Part shown: piece after piece, positions 14,964 to 23,915 of the stretch
Numbering within the stretch: the stretch's first letter is position 1
Layout: each line of letters opens with the position of its first letter
Source: a candidate division WOR-1 bacterium RIFOXYB2_FULL_46_45
GTDB lineage: Bacteria > Margulisbacteria > WOR-1 > XYC2-FULL-46-14
DNA: 64,000 bases
Direction: 5' to 3'
Assembly (NCBI GenBank): GCA_001771585.1
Contig: MEUE01000003.1
Coordinates: forward strand, 474,109 to 538,108
The notes under the pieces: model-generated
Seen by the model: only the letters and a program-made list of their open reading frames with translations
Told to the model about the DNA's origin: nothing
The model's database searches: none
Translations under genes and position numbers: made by a program

Positions 14964-16227
14964 TCTGCTCTCGCTCCGCCCCCACCGAGACCATCGAAAT
15001 TTTGCACTCCGCCAGCTCGGACAGCTTATCCAGATATTTTTTACAGTTTTTGGGAAGATCCTTATATGATTTTGCTTTTGAAATATCTTCCTTCCATCCG
15101 GGCAGTTCTTCGTAAGACGGCTTGCATTTTTCCAGATGATCCAGGTCGCAGGGAAAATCCATGACTTTTTTGCCTTCATACTCATACGCGGTGCAGACCA
15201 AAATCTTATCCAGTCCGGAGAGGACATCAATCTTTGTAACCGCCAGCTCGGTTAACCCATTGATCCTGGCCGAATGGCGCATCACTACCCCGTCAAACCA
15301 ACCGCAACGGCGCGGCCGGCCGGTGGTGGCCCCGTATTCCCCGCCTTTTTCCCGCAGTTCTTCCCCCTCTTTCCCTTCAATCTCGGTCGGAAAAGGTCCC
15401 CCTCCCACTCTGGTCACATACGCTTTTACAACGCCAATTATACGGCTGACGGAATTCGGAGGAACCCCCGCCCCGGAACAAGCCCCGCCGGAGATCGGGT
15501 TGGAAGAGGTAACATAAGGATAGGTTCCGTGATCAACATCGAGCATTGTCCCCTGCGCCCCCTCCAAAAGAATCTTTTTCTTGTCTTTGATCGACTGGTT
15601 AATCAACGAAGTAGAGCTCTCTACCGCGTATTTTTTTATCTTCGAAGCATATCCGAGATATTCTTCCATAATCTTTTCCAAATCATAAGAGACACTGCCG
15701 CCGTAAAATTTATTGATCTGGAAGGACTTCTCTTCTATGTTCCAAATCAATTTTTCTCTCAGCTCTTTTTGATTATACAAATCACAAACACGGATTCCGC
15801 GGCGATTGAATTTGTCGACATAGCACGGTCCGATCCCGCGCGAGGTGGTTCCGATCCGACCGGCCTCTTTCTTCCCCTCCTGCGCCGAATCCAGATCGCA
15901 ATGGTATTGAAAAATAAGATGTGCCTGTGAAGAAATTTTCAGGTTGTCGGTCGCGATCCCCTCTTTTTGGAGCGACTCAAGCTCTTTTAATAGAACCTTA
16001 AGGTCAATCACAACGCCATTGCCGATGACGCAGGTAACTTTGGGATAAAAAATGCCGGAAGGGATCAGATGAAGCTTAAATGTTTTGTCGCCGATAACCA
16101 CCGTGTGACCGGCATTGTTCCCGCCCTGGTAGCGGACCACCATGTCCATATCGGACGACAAAAGATCGGTAATTTTCCCTTTGCCTTCATCTCCCCACTG
16201 GGTGCCGACTATAATTGTTGCGCTCAC
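14941..16227 (-). CDS. purA: Adenylosuccinate synthetase PurA
   Basis: GTP-dependent first step from IMP to AMP. 428 aa, typical. Motifs: GTQWGDEGKGKITDLL (P-loop and catalytic Asp), YQGGNNAGHTVVIG (catalytic His), GTTSRGIGPCYVDK, LLEGAQGTMLDVDHGTYPYV and TTGRPRRCGWFDGV. The start is a GTG at 16227, giving the normal N-terminus SATIIVGTQWGD. There is no Shine-Dalgarno; a promoter lies right in front. It is divergent from a secreted hydrolase and converges on the phosphatase gene. Confidence 0.97.
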   Translation of the reverse strand: MSATIIVGTQWGDEGKGKITDLLSSDMDMVVRYQGGNNAGHTVVIGDKTFKLHLIPSGIFYPKVTCVIGNGVVIDLKVLLKELESLQKEGIATDNLKISSQAHLIFQYHCDLDSAQEGKKEAGRIGTTSRGIGPCYVDKFNRRGIRVCDLYNQKELREKLIWNIEEKSFQINKFYGGSVSYDLEKIMEEYLGYASKIKKYAVESSTSLINQSIKDKKKILLEGAQGTMLDVDHGTYPYVTSSNPISGGACSGAGVPPNSVSRIIGVVKAYVTRVGGGPFPTEIEGKEGEELREKGGEYGATTGRPRRCGWFDGVVMRHSARINGLTELAVTKIDVLSGLDKILVCTAYEYEGKKVMDFPCDLDHLEKCKPSYEELPGWKEDISKAKSYKDLPKNCKKYLDKLSELAECKISMVSVGAEREQIIRSSSH

Positions 16228-16235
16228 AACTTTTT

Positions 16236-16264
16236 AGTTTATCATTTTACCTCTTATCTTTCAA
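16236..16264 (-). promoter_or_regulatory. Promoter of purA
   Basis: On the minus strand TTGAAA (16259-16264), 17-bp spacer, TAAACT (16236-16241), then 8 nt to the GTG start at 16227. Leaderless layout. Its -35 box lies next to the -10 box of the divergent hydrolase gene. Confidence 0.55.
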
Positions 16265-16273
16265 TGTTATAAT
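16265..16273 (+). promoter_or_regulatory. Extended -10 promoter of the secreted hydrolase
   Basis: TGT-TATAAT (16265-16273), 7 nt before the ATG at 16281, without Shine-Dalgarno. No good -35 box is visible, which the TGn extension can compensate for. Confidence 0.6.
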
Positions 16274-16280
16274 GTAACTT

Positions 16281-17645
16281 ATGAGGAAAATTTTGATCTT
16301 TTTGGCCGTAGTAATCGCGCTGGGGTCAGCGGCGGCGGCCGATTGGGAGCTCTCTGCCCCCATAAATTCCTATTCGATAAAAACTTACGAAATCGATAAC
16401 ATCGCCGTTGATGAGATTTATTATACCTGCAGTACCTTCCAAAAAAAACCGGTTCAGATCTTTGGCTATTATTGCCGGCCAAAGAATAAGTCCAACCTTC
16501 CGGCCATCGCCATCATCCACGGCGGAGGAGGATACGCCAAACTGCCGACTACTCTTAATTTTGCCAAACACGGCTACGCGGTCCTGACGATTGATCTTCC
16601 CGGAAAGGGGACTTTGCGTTCGGACAAATCAAGATCGACCGGTCCCGACATGGATGTCCCTACCCTTTTAAGGGTTTCGCCCGACCCAAGCTACAATTAT
16701 CTCTATCACGCGGTGCGGGCGGCTCGAGGAACCATCTCTTTTTTGGAAAGCCGTGCGGAAGTTGATAAAACCAAAATAGGGATGCTGGGGCTGTCGTGGG
16801 GAGGCGTGATTACTCTGATTGTAAACGGAGTCGACAAAAGACTGGCTTCGGCAATTCCGGTCTTTGGATCGGGATATCTGGACCAGGGTTCAACCTGGCA
16901 GGGGAGATTTGACCAGTGGATGTCGGACGCGGACAAAAAAACTTACAACCGGCGCTTTGACGCAAAAAACTATCTGAAAAGCCAGCACGCTCCGGTTCTT
17001 TATATGACCGGTTCAAACGACCATTGCTTCTATATCCCGAATTTTATAAAAAGCTATCGGAATATGCCTCCGGGACAGGCGACTTTAACGATCTACCCGA
17101 ACGGAAAACATACCGTGAACGCCGCAATGCTGAACACCTTTCTGCATTGGTTCAATGTAACGCTTAAGAAGACCGAACCGCCGTTTTCAAAAATTACGAT
17201 TGAAAAAATAAAAAATCAAAAAGGCTTTCTTATGCTCAAACTCTCCCATGACGGCACTCTCTACTATTCAAAATCGGGGGTAGACCGCTGGACGGTAAAA
17301 AAGTGGCTTCCGATCAATTCGTCCGGCGGCTGGGTTAAAATCCCCAAGGAATTGCTCTCTCCCGAAATTATCTTCTTTGCAGGAGTAAGGGACGGGCGGG
17401 GAGTCCTGGTCACTACCCCGATTTACGCCTTGATGCATTTTAAATTAAGCGACGGAAGAACAATCTACGCATTGACCCCGCCGGTTGAGGAGATCGAATA
17501 CCACCGCATCTCACCCCAGACCTGGGAAGAAATTCTCGGGCAAAAATGCGATATCCCGGGAGATTCTTTTTTATTGGCAAATTTGACGCGGGTCGGGGCT
17601 AAAGTCGTAAATAAGAAAAGCTACTATTATATTAAACTGCCTTAA
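16281..17645 (+). CDS. Secreted alpha/beta hydrolase (acetyl-xylan-esterase/dienelactone-hydrolase-like)
   Basis: 454 aa. Signal peptide [20 protein letters not shown]. The hydrolase core (about 60-300) has the oxyanion region [23 protein letters not shown], the nucleophile elbow GLSWGGVI (Ser), the acid in MTGSNDHCF and the catalytic His in [10 protein letters not shown]-terminal beta-rich domain (about 305-454) is attached; I do not recognise it. The core resembles esterases acting on carbohydrate or peptide esters in the periplasm or outside. It overlaps the end of convergent aspS by 14 bases. Hydrolase class sure, substrate unknown. Confidence 0.88.
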   Translation: MRKILIFLAVVIALGSAAAADWELSAPINSYSIKTYEIDNIAVDEIYYTCSTFQKKPVQIFGYYCRPKNKSNLPAIAIIHGGGGYAKLPTTLNFAKHGYAVLTIDLPGKGTLRSDKSRSTGPDMDVPTLLRVSPDPSYNYLYHAVRAARGTISFLESRAEVDKTKIGMLGLSWGGVITLIVNGVDKRLASAIPVFGSGYLDQGSTWQGRFDQWMSDADKKTYNRRFDAKNYLKSQHAPVLYMTGSNDHCFYIPNFIKSYRNMPPGQATLTIYPNGKHTVNAAMLNTFLHWFNVTLKKTEPPFSKITIEKIKNQKGFLMLKLSHDGTLYYSKSGVDRWTVKKWLPINSSGGWVKIPKELLSPEIIFFAGVRDGRGVLVTTPIYALMHFKLSDGRTIYALTPPVEEIEYHRISPQTWEEILGQKCDIPGDSFLLANLTRVGAKVVNKKSYYYIKLP

Positions 17646-19380
17646 TATGTATCTCTTTTAACTGTTTGGGGTCAACCACGTCCGGAGCGCCGGTTAGGGG
17701 ACAGATCGCGGATTGGGTTTTGGGGAAGGCGATTACATCGCGGATAGAATCCATCCCGGCCAGCATCATGACTAAACGATCAAGGCCAAGGGCAATTCCG
17801 CCGTGCGGAGGAGCTCCGTACTCCAATGCCTCAAGTAAAAATCCAAAACGCCGTTTGGCCTCTTCTTCCGAAAAGCCCAACAGCTTAAATATTTTTCTTT
17901 GAATATCCATCCGATGGATACGGATCGATCCTCCCCCCAGCTCCACCCCGTTTAAGACAAAATCATAGGCCTGCGCCTTTATGGCGCGGGGATCCTTGGC
18001 AAAGCGCTCTTCAATATCATCCCAGCTCCCGTGCGGCGCAGTGAAGGGATGGTGACGGGAGACAAAGCGTTTTTCGGTTTCCGAATATTCAAACAATGGA
18101 AAATCGGTTACCCATAAGAAATGAAATTCGTCTTTCTTGATTAAATTTAACTTGTTGCCCAGCTCAAGCCGCACCGCGGCCAAAACCTGATTGGCAACCT
18201 CAAACTTGTCGGCCGCAAAGAAGAGGACATCGCCGGTTTCGGCCTTTAATGCTTTTAGGATTTCGTCCAGTTCCTCTTTTTTAAGAAATTTAGCGATCGG
18301 CGACTTTACGGAATCCGCTTCAACCACCAGCCACGCCAGCCCTTTGGCTCCGAATGATTTTGCCAGCACCTCCAGCTTGTCCAAATCGGTGCGGGAAAAC
18401 GTTGAAGCCCCTTTGGCATTGATTGCTTTAACAATTCCGCCGCTTTCGACGACGGAACGGAAGACCTTGAATTCGACATTTTTAACTAAATCCGAGATGT
18501 CGACTAATTCCAGCCCAAAGCGGGTATCCGGCTTATCGCAGCCGTAGCGGAGCATCGCCTCTTCCCAGCTAAAACGCTTGATTGGCAAAGAAATTTTATC
18601 TACCGTCTGCTTCATCAACCCTTCGATCATATTGATGATGTCGTTTTCTTCCACAAAAGACATTTCGATATCAAGCTGGGTGAATTCGAGCTGGCGGTCG
18701 GCCCGCAAATCTTCGTCGCGGAAACAGCGGGCAACCTGGTAATATTTCTCCATCCCGGCAACCATCAATAATTGTTTGAATAATTGCGGCGATTGCGGCA
18801 GGGCGTAGAATTTCCCCGGGTTCAAACGGGCCGGGACCAAAAAGTCCCTCGCCCCTTCGGGGGTCGATTTGGTTAAGAAAGGCGTTTCAATCTCCAAAAA
18901 ACCTTCCTTATCCAAATAATTGGACATCGCTTTGATGATTTTATGGCGAAAGATCAGATTTTCGCGCATCTTGTCTTTGCGCAAGTCGATATAACGATAC
19001 TTTAAACGAAGCATTTCATCCGGCTCGGCCGTTGAATCGGCAATTTCAAAGGGCGGGGTCTTGGAAGTGTTTAAAATCTCCAGGTTTTCGGCGACAACTT
19101 CTATTTCACCGGTCGGAATTTTTTTGTTGACCGCTTCAGCAGCTCTTTCGGTAACTTTTCCGGAAATAAATACGACATATTCGGGGCGGAGGCTCTCCGC
19201 GATCTTATGCAATTCCTTGTTGTCGACATTAAAGACGACCTGGACCAGCCCCGACCGGTCGCGCAGGTCGATAAAGATCAGGCCGCCGTGGTCGCGGCGG
19301 CGGTGGATCCAGCCGGCCAAGACGACAGTCTGCCCGATATGAGATTTGTGAAGTTCTCCGTTGTTATGGGTGCGGCGCAT
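17632..19380 (-). CDS. aspS: Aspartyl-tRNA synthetase AspS
   Basis: Charges tRNA with aspartate. 582 aa, bacterial type with the GAD insertion (about 280-400) between motif 2 and motif 3. N-terminal anticodon-binding OB fold [19 protein letters not shown], class II motif 2 [19 protein letters not shown], motif 3 [15 protein letters not shown] and the Asp-specific [16 protein letters not shown]. His at residue 31 is the residue found in non-discriminating AspRS of Pseudomonas, which also makes Asp-tRNA(Asn); so a GatCAB route to Asn-tRNA is likely. A TGC-TATAAT element 6 nt before the ATG suggests a leaderless mRNA. Confidence 0.97.
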   Translation of the reverse strand: MRRTHNNGELHKSHIGQTVVLAGWIHRRRDHGGLIFIDLRDRSGLVQVVFNVDNKELHKIAESLRPEYVVFISGKVTERAAEAVNKKIPTGEIEVVAENLEILNTSKTPPFEIADSTAEPDEMLRLKYRYIDLRKDKMRENLIFRHKIIKAMSNYLDKEGFLEIETPFLTKSTPEGARDFLVPARLNPGKFYALPQSPQLFKQLLMVAGMEKYYQVARCFRDEDLRADRQLEFTQLDIEMSFVEENDIINMIEGLMKQTVDKISLPIKRFSWEEAMLRYGCDKPDTRFGLELVDISDLVKNVEFKVFRSVVESGGIVKAINAKGASTFSRTDLDKLEVLAKSFGAKGLAWLVVEADSVKSPIAKFLKKEELDEILKALKAETGDVLFFAADKFEVANQVLAAVRLELGNKLNLIKKDEFHFLWVTDFPLFEYSETEKRFVSRHHPFTAPHGSWDDIEERFAKDPRAIKAQAYDFVLNGVELGGGSIRIHRMDIQRKIFKLLGFSEEEAKRRFGFLLEALEYGAPPHGGIALGLDRLVMMLAGMDSIRDVIAFPKTQSAICPLTGAPDVVDPKQLKEIHIKAV

Positions 19381-19386
19381 AGGTTA

Positions 19387-19395
19387 ATTATAGCA
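19387..19395 (-). promoter_or_regulatory. Extended -10 promoter of aspS
   Basis: TGC-TATAAT on the minus strand, 6 nt before the aspS ATG at 19380. No Shine-Dalgarno and only a weak -35 region. Confidence 0.6.
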
Positions 19396-19405
19396 GATAA
19401 AGAAA

Positions 19406-20275
19406 TTAAGCTCCATTAAGATGGTAAGCAAAACCCATTCTAACCCCTAAACTTGGAAGATCATAAATTTGGCCGTGAGGGCGGACAAATAAAGGTGCGG
19501 CCCCGTTACTTAAATGCATCCCTAAAACCGTATCCCAAAGTCGGCTCTCACCATCATTGTCTTTTAAGCTGTAATAATTATCCCAGAATAGTAAATACTG
19601 TTCTCCGTTTGATATCCCCTGCTGATCAATGTTATAAAAAACATCCCCCTTCCAAACTCCCAACAAACGACTGCCAGGACAGGGTTTTAGACTACACTTC
19701 CCAACTTTATTTAAAAGATAATCTCCCGCTCTAAACGGCCGGGTAAAAGCGATAACATCTCCGACTTTGTCGGTTTTTTTGGCTTCCTCCGCAACCGCCA
19801 TGACCATAAGTTGCGATAAGCTCTTCCGTTGACCATGAAAATCCCCCCTATATCCCTGCCCGCTAACCGATTCTTCAACCACCACCCAGGGACAAACCCA
19901 AACATTCGCTTCAGACGGGCGGGTTGTTACAAAACTTTCGTCTCCGGTCAATTCCTGATGGGTAGAAGGAAATTCTCTTACAATATCGCAAAGAACAAGT
20001 TTTACAATATTGATCATCGCCACCGGATTGCCAAAATCATTACCAAGAAACCCCAGTAAAACGCTCATTGGATCATAACCTAATCTTGAATCAACGTCTT
20101 TTTCGGTGGTTTTCATTCGCGGATCTTCTCGTTTGATAGGACTGTTATATAAACCGGCAATGCTTTGATGTGAAATTGCGGAAAGATGACCGGCGGCAAA
20201 AACAGAAAAGGTGGTCGGAGAGACTCCCGCTTTTTTACTTGCAACATTAATAGATAAAAGAGGTTTAGCTCTCAT
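19406..20275 (-). CDS. Hypothetical protein (289 aa)
   Basis: I do not recognise this protein. It is predicted soluble, with no signal peptide and no long hydrophobic segment. Visible stretches: an HTH-like but unconvincing start (SINVASKKAGVSPTTFSVFA), a Trp/Val-rich strand VWVCPWVVVEES, GDVIAFTRPFRAGDYL and VFYNIDQQGISNGEQYLLFW. It begins 5 bases after the 173-aa gene stops, so the two form one unit. The region is a bit richer in A/T than aspS and dus on either side. Likely a lineage-specific accessory gene. Confidence 0.65.
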   Translation of the reverse strand: MRAKPLLSINVASKKAGVSPTTFSVFAAGHLSAISHQSIAGLYNSPIKREDPRMKTTEKDVDSRLGYDPMSVLLGFLGNDFGNPVAMINIVKLVLCDIVREFPSTHQELTGDESFVTTRPSEANVWVCPWVVVEESVSGQGYRGDFHGQRKSLSQLMVMAVAEEAKKTDKVGDVIAFTRPFRAGDYLLNKVGKCSLKPCPGSRLLGVWKGDVFYNIDQQGISNGEQYLLFWDNYYSLKDNDGESRLWDTVLGMHLSNGAAPLFVRPHGQIYDLPSLGVRMGFAYHLNGA

Positions 20276-20280
20276 TTGTT

Positions 20281-20802
20281 CTATTTTACTACAAACCCTT
20301 CCAATTGCCGGCAGGTCAATTGGGCCGCTTTACAATTGTCCACCAAAATATCGGCTTCTTGAAGTTGCCTTGCTACTCTTTTTGCCATTTCAGCCATGAT
20401 CTCCTTTTTGGGCTTTTCATTGTTGTCGGATATTGAAAGCAGGTCCCCTTCCCTCTCCAAAAAACCCAAAAAATTATCGGCGCTTTCAACCGCCGCCCGC
20501 GCCGCTTTACAATGAGATTCCGCCATCTTGTTGCAATCACCCAAAACCTCTTTTTCCAAAATCTTGGGTCTCAGGTTCTCCCGGTCGTCCAAACGGCATT
20601 CTTCCGATTTTCCCTTCCCCTGGCATACCCTCACCTTGGTCATCCCCGTTGCCAGGTAGACATCGTAATAAACCCGTTTATTCCCTTCCCGTGTTTTTAT
20701 TGAGACCGCCTTCGGAGCTTTAGGGGAATATCTTGCCGTATACCCCTGAAATTCACGGCTGTTTAGCGGAGCAAGCGATTGCAAAAAATAGTTGTCCGAC
20801 AT
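20281..20802 (-). CDS. Hypothetical protein (173 aa)
   Basis: Unrecognised. Residues 1-75 are mixed alpha/beta (REFQGYTARYSPKAPKAVSI, YYDVYLATGMTKVRVCQG); residues 85-173 form a long helical region with several Cys (CNKMAESHCKAA, DNCKAAQLTCRQLE) spaced as if facing one side of the helices. No signal peptide. A TATAAT-like element lies 4 nt before the ATG, so the promoter may be right at the start codon. It is the first gene of a two-gene unit with the 289-aa protein. Confidence 0.65.
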   Translation of the reverse strand: MSDNYFLQSLAPLNSREFQGYTARYSPKAPKAVSIKTREGNKRVYYDVYLATGMTKVRVCQGKGKSEECRLDDRENLRPKILEKEVLGDCNKMAESHCKAARAAVESADNFLGFLEREGDLLSISDNNEKPKKEIMAEMAKRVARQLQEADILVDNCKAAQLTCRQLEGFVVK

Positions 20803-20836
20803 CTTAATTATATATCCGCCAATGAATCAAGAAATT

Positions 20837-21763
20837 TCAGATAATTTTGGCCAACGCGAGAAGTTCGGGGATCGTCCTGCAATTGGTAATTTGCCTTCTT
20901 AGTTCGTGGGTGTTCCTGAATTCCTTCAAATACCACATGGCGGTCTTTTTCATCTGTCCCAGCTTCCCGGTCGGCCGGGTCTTTTTATATTTTTCAAGGT
21001 AAGCAAGATGGCGGCGCATAACATTTTTCTTTTCTTCCGGATCCGGCGTTTCCCCGCTGAAAAACCACGGGTTCCCCAGCGCCCCCCTCGCCACCAAGAC
21101 CCCGTCGCAGCCGGTTTCATTAAGCATCTTATGCATCAGCTCCCGATTTAGAATATCTCCCGAACCAAAGAGCGGAATTTTAACCGCCGCTTTGGCCTTT
21201 TTAATCGCTTCGTAATTGACTGTGCCGGAATACCCCTGTTTCATGGTGCGGCCATGGACAAACAAAGCGGAAGCCCCCGCCTTTTCGCAATTTTTAACGT
21301 TAGCGATAAATTCCTTTTCGTCGTAGCGGTCAAAACCGATCCGCAATTTGACGGTGATTGGAAGAGAAAGGTTTGATGAAAGCTTTTCGATGATTTTAAA
21401 TAAATTAGTCGGGTTTTTGGCAAAGTAGGCACCGCATTTTTTCTTCAAGATCTTCTTGGCCGGGCAGGCGGCGTTGATATCCAAAAAAACCGGCTCAACC
21501 ATGGTCAAGAGGAGCTTGGCCGCTTCCAGCATCTGATCTGGATTTGATCCTAAAAGCTGTGCGGCGATCGGCTTATCGTCGGGGTGGGTCTTTAAGATGT
21601 CACGTTTTGGGTCTTGTTGGTGAAGAAGGGCGTTGGCATCGACCATCTCGTAAAAGCAGAATTTTGCTCCGTGCTCCCGCGCGATCAGGCGGAAAGAGAG
21701 GTCGGAACAGCCCGAGAGGGGAGCTAAGAAAGTATTACCGAATTCTTGCCAAAACTTCTTCAA
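20837..21763 (-). CDS. tRNA-dihydrouridine synthase (Dus family)
   Basis: FMN-dependent reduction of uridine to dihydrouridine in the tRNA D loop. TIM-barrel start FLAPLSGCSDLSFRL, catalytic Cys in DINAACPAKKI, FMN-binding VHGRTMKQGYSG and GSGDILN, and VARGALGNPWFF. I favour the TTG at 21763 (MKKFWQEFGN...), which has AGGA about 11 nt upstream and gives the usual short N-terminus. An in-frame ATG at 21808 would add 15 basic residues and overlap hisS by 74 bases. The C-terminus contains the helical tRNA-binding domain. Downstream of hisS in the same direction, overlapping it by 29 bases. Confidence 0.93.
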   Translation of the reverse strand: MKKFWQEFGNTFLAPLSGCSDLSFRLIAREHGAKFCFYEMVDANALLHQQDPKRDILKTHPDDKPIAAQLLGSNPDQMLEAAKLLLTMVEPVFLDINAACPAKKILKKKCGAYFAKNPTNLFKIIEKLSSNLSLPITVKLRIGFDRYDEKEFIANVKNCEKAGASALFVHGRTMKQGYSGTVNYEAIKKAKAAVKIPLFGSGDILNRELMHKMLNETGCDGVLVARGALGNPWFFSGETPDPEEKKNVMRRHLAYLEKYKKTRPTGKLGQMKKTAMWYLKEFRNTHELRRQITNCRTIPELLALAKII

Positions 21764-22994
21764 AGGTAATTTCTTCCTGCGAGTTTGCCTGCATATCACG
21801 CAGTACAACTATATTCTTTTTCAACTCATCATCGCCAAGGATCAAAACATATTTTGCCCCAATGGCATTGGCAATCTTTAATTGGGCTTTGAGCTTTTTA
21901 TCCTGATAATCCATATCGGCCGAAATCCCCGCTTCACGAGCTTTTTGTAGATATTCGACTGCTTTTGATTTCGCTTCTTCCCCCAGCGGAGCGATATATA
22001 ATTGTACATTAGCTTTTAGTTTTGCGTTTTGATCTTTGAGCTTCATAATCTCCACCAATCTCTCCATCCCAATCGCAAACCCAACCGCTGGAACGGAAGA
22101 TCCGCCAAAATCTTCCACCAAATTATCGTACCGCCCTCCCCCACAGACCGCGTTCTGGGCGCCGAGCGAACTTGAAATCACCTCATAAGTCGTTTTGGTG
22201 TAATAATCCAAGCCGCGGACCAATCTTTTGTTTATTTTGTAATTAACAGATAGAGAATCCAGGATAGATTTTAATTTTTCAAAGTGATCTTTGCAATCGG
22301 CACAGAGATAATCACTATCACCTATTTTCTGAAGTATTTCATTAGTAATGTTCTGACATGTGGGTTTTTTGCAATCTAAAATTCTCAATGGATTTTTTTT
22401 GTACCTTATATGGCAATCTTCGCACATCTGCACAATAAACCCTTTAAGATAGGCTCTTAAGCGAGAATCAAACCTAGGACGACATTCTTTACAGCCAACC
22501 GAATTAAGGTCTACTTCTAAATCAGTTAGTCCTAAATCTTTAAAGATAGAAACCGCCAAAAGAATTGTTTCGGCATCCAATGCCGGATCGGCTGATCCAA
22601 AGGCCTCAATCCCAACTTGATGGAATTGGCGGTAACGTCCCGCTTGAGGGCGCTCATAACGGAACATCGGCCCAAAATAATACAATTTTGTAATTTTATC
22701 TTTGGAGATTAGATTGTGTTCAAGGCAGGCACGGACAATCGGGGCGGTCCCTTCCGGCCGCAAGACCACGTTGCGGTTCCCTTTGTCGGTAAAAGAATAC
22801 ATCTCCTTGGAGACGATATCGGTCGATTGGCCGACCGCGCGGGCAAAAAGCTCGGTCATCTCCATAATCGGAGTCCTTATTTCCTGATAGTTGAATTGTT
22901 GGAATTTTTTGGAGCAGGCCGCTTCTATTTTCTGCCAGAGCGGCGCCTCTTCCGGCAAAATATCCTTCATTCCGCGCAGGGATTGGTATTTCAT
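21735..22994 (-). CDS. hisS: Histidyl-tRNA synthetase HisS
   Basis: Class II synthetase, 419 aa. Motif 1 region, VVLRPEGTAPIVRACLEH, motif 2 FRYERPQAGRYRQFHQVG, the His-specific VRGLDYYTKTTYEV and GGGRYDNL, and the C-terminal anticodon-binding domain (VQLYIAPLGEEAKSKAVEYL). An interesting insertion (about 170-245) has eight Cys (CKECRP, CEDCH, CADCKDH), which could be a zinc knuckle; similar inserts occur in other bacterial HisRS. A TGC-TATAAT lies 6 nt before the ATG. The first 9 codons and this promoter are repeated 904 bp upstream at the end of radA. Confidence 0.96.
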   Translation of the reverse strand: MKYQSLRGMKDILPEEAPLWQKIEAACSKKFQQFNYQEIRTPIMEMTELFARAVGQSTDIVSKEMYSFTDKGNRNVVLRPEGTAPIVRACLEHNLISKDKITKLYYFGPMFRYERPQAGRYRQFHQVGIEAFGSADPALDAETILLAVSIFKDLGLTDLEVDLNSVGCKECRPRFDSRLRAYLKGFIVQMCEDCHIRYKKNPLRILDCKKPTCQNITNEILQKIGDSDYLCADCKDHFEKLKSILDSLSVNYKINKRLVRGLDYYTKTTYEVISSSLGAQNAVCGGGRYDNLVEDFGGSSVPAVGFAIGMERLVEIMKLKDQNAKLKANVQLYIAPLGEEAKSKAVEYLQKAREAGISADMDYQDKKLKAQLKIANAIGAKYVLILGDDELKKNIVVLRDMQANSQEEITFEEVLARIR

Positions 22995-23011
22995 GCTGAA
23001 ATTATAGCATA
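22968..23011. repeat. 44-bp direct repeat, copy at the hisS start
   Basis: Covers the first nine codons of hisS, its ATG and its extended -10 promoter. Identical in 43 of 44 bases to 23872-23915, in the same orientation. The two copies enclose the orphan gene at 23052-23852. The core reads CGCGCAGGGA on the plus strand. Confidence 0.9.
23001..23009 (-). promoter_or_regulatory. Extended -10 promoter of hisS
   Basis: TGC-TATAAT on the minus strand, 6 nt before the ATG at 22994, no Shine-Dalgarno. A complete copy is found at 23904-23912 inside the other direct repeat. Confidence 0.6.
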
Positions 23012-23051
23012 GAAGTGAAATTATTAACTATTTCTTACGATAATAAAGCAT

Positions 23052-23852
23052 ATGACAATATGCGGGCTAATTCCAAAAACACAAAGGATAACCCTAAAAC
23101 AATTCGATGCAGTACTAATGCATACCCAAAGATGCAGCCGCGACAATCAAGAGTTTTTTGGTAAATACAAACAAAAAACAACCGGGGAATTCATATTACA
23201 CATAAGAAGGGGATGGCAAAATGCCGCGCCAAACAATAACCAAAGAAGGGTTTTTCATACACACCGGTTCTTCGACAGCAAGGCAACAGAAATGGATGTT
23301 TTTTCTTTTCTCACTGTAAAAACAAACCGGGAAATGCTTATAAGCTGCCCGGACTCCAGCCATGTATATACAAAAAAATACTTCGGCAGAAACCTGCCCG
23401 TCGCGAATTTTCTTGCCAGGATCAGGAAAATGTTCCTTGAAAAAGAAAAAGGCGTCTTATATGAAGAGGATGGAACCTATGATCCGCGTTTTGAGGATAT
23501 GCCGGAAAACCACCGGCTCTACACCTACGAAGCAGACTCAATACATTTTGCGCTGCAAATATTTGCTCAAATTCTCCATGTTAGTCCGACCAATCTTGGA
23601 GAATTTTTAGAAAAATGCGGGGTAGAAACAAAAAAATACAACTCAAAAGGGCAGAACATCATAACCTGCCCTCCTAAACCCCAAACAGAGTTAATAAAGA
23701 GAGAATTCGGATTATTTTCAACTTCTTCCGAAACATGGTACGAAACCATGAGAACAAAATGGAGGCCTTATTGCGGAATTTATGGCGGCGGGATTAGTCC
23801 TCAGTTAGCGGCCCGCTTCGCTTCAAGCAACTCAGTCAGACAGCCTTTCTAA
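23052..23852 (+). CDS. Orphan protein with a possible JAMM/MPN metalloprotease-like motif
   Basis: 266 aa, opposite in direction to hisS and radA. At about residues 68-81 it has VFHTHRFFDSKATEMD, which fits H-x-H-x7-[S/T]-x2-D, the zinc site of JAMM/MPN+ isopeptidases with Thr in the Ser position; a Glu upstream (TTGEFILHI) could be the catalytic acid. The rest (LGEFLEKCGVETKKYNSKG and so on) is unrecognised. No signal peptide. A GATAAT element (23039-23044) 7 nt before the ATG could be its promoter. It lies between two 44-bp direct repeats and seems to have been inserted between hisS and radA. Function by motif only. Confidence 0.6.
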   Translation: MTICGLIPKTQRITLKQFDAVLMHTQRCSRDNQEFFGKYKQKTTGEFILHIRRGWQNAAPNNNQRRVFHTHRFFDSKATEMDVFSFLTVKTNREMLISCPDSSHVYTKKYFGRNLPVANFLARIRKMFLEKEKGVLYEEDGTYDPRFEDMPENHRLYTYEADSIHFALQIFAQILHVSPTNLGEFLEKCGVETKKYNSKGQNIITCPPKPQTELIKREFGLFSTSSETWYETMRTKWRPYCGIYGGGISPQLAARFASSNSVRQPF

Positions 23853-23871
23853 GGCTTCTCTAATAATCGTG

Positions 23872-23915
23872 CATTCCGCGCAGGGACTGGTATTTCATGC
23901 TGAAATTATAGCATA
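23872..23915. repeat. 44-bp direct repeat, copy at the radA end
   Basis: Second copy of the hisS start region (one mismatch). On the minus strand it again holds TGC-TATAAT and ATG, but this frame ends after 12 codons (MKYQSLRGMHDY, then TAG), so it is a hisS remnant. The same bases encode the last residues of RadA (IISA and stop). Confidence 0.9.

Noticed and set aside
23872-23915. A tiny second hisS gene start as a functional peptide
   Set aside because: The frame stops after 12 codons and overlaps the end of radA; it is best read as a duplicated remnant.
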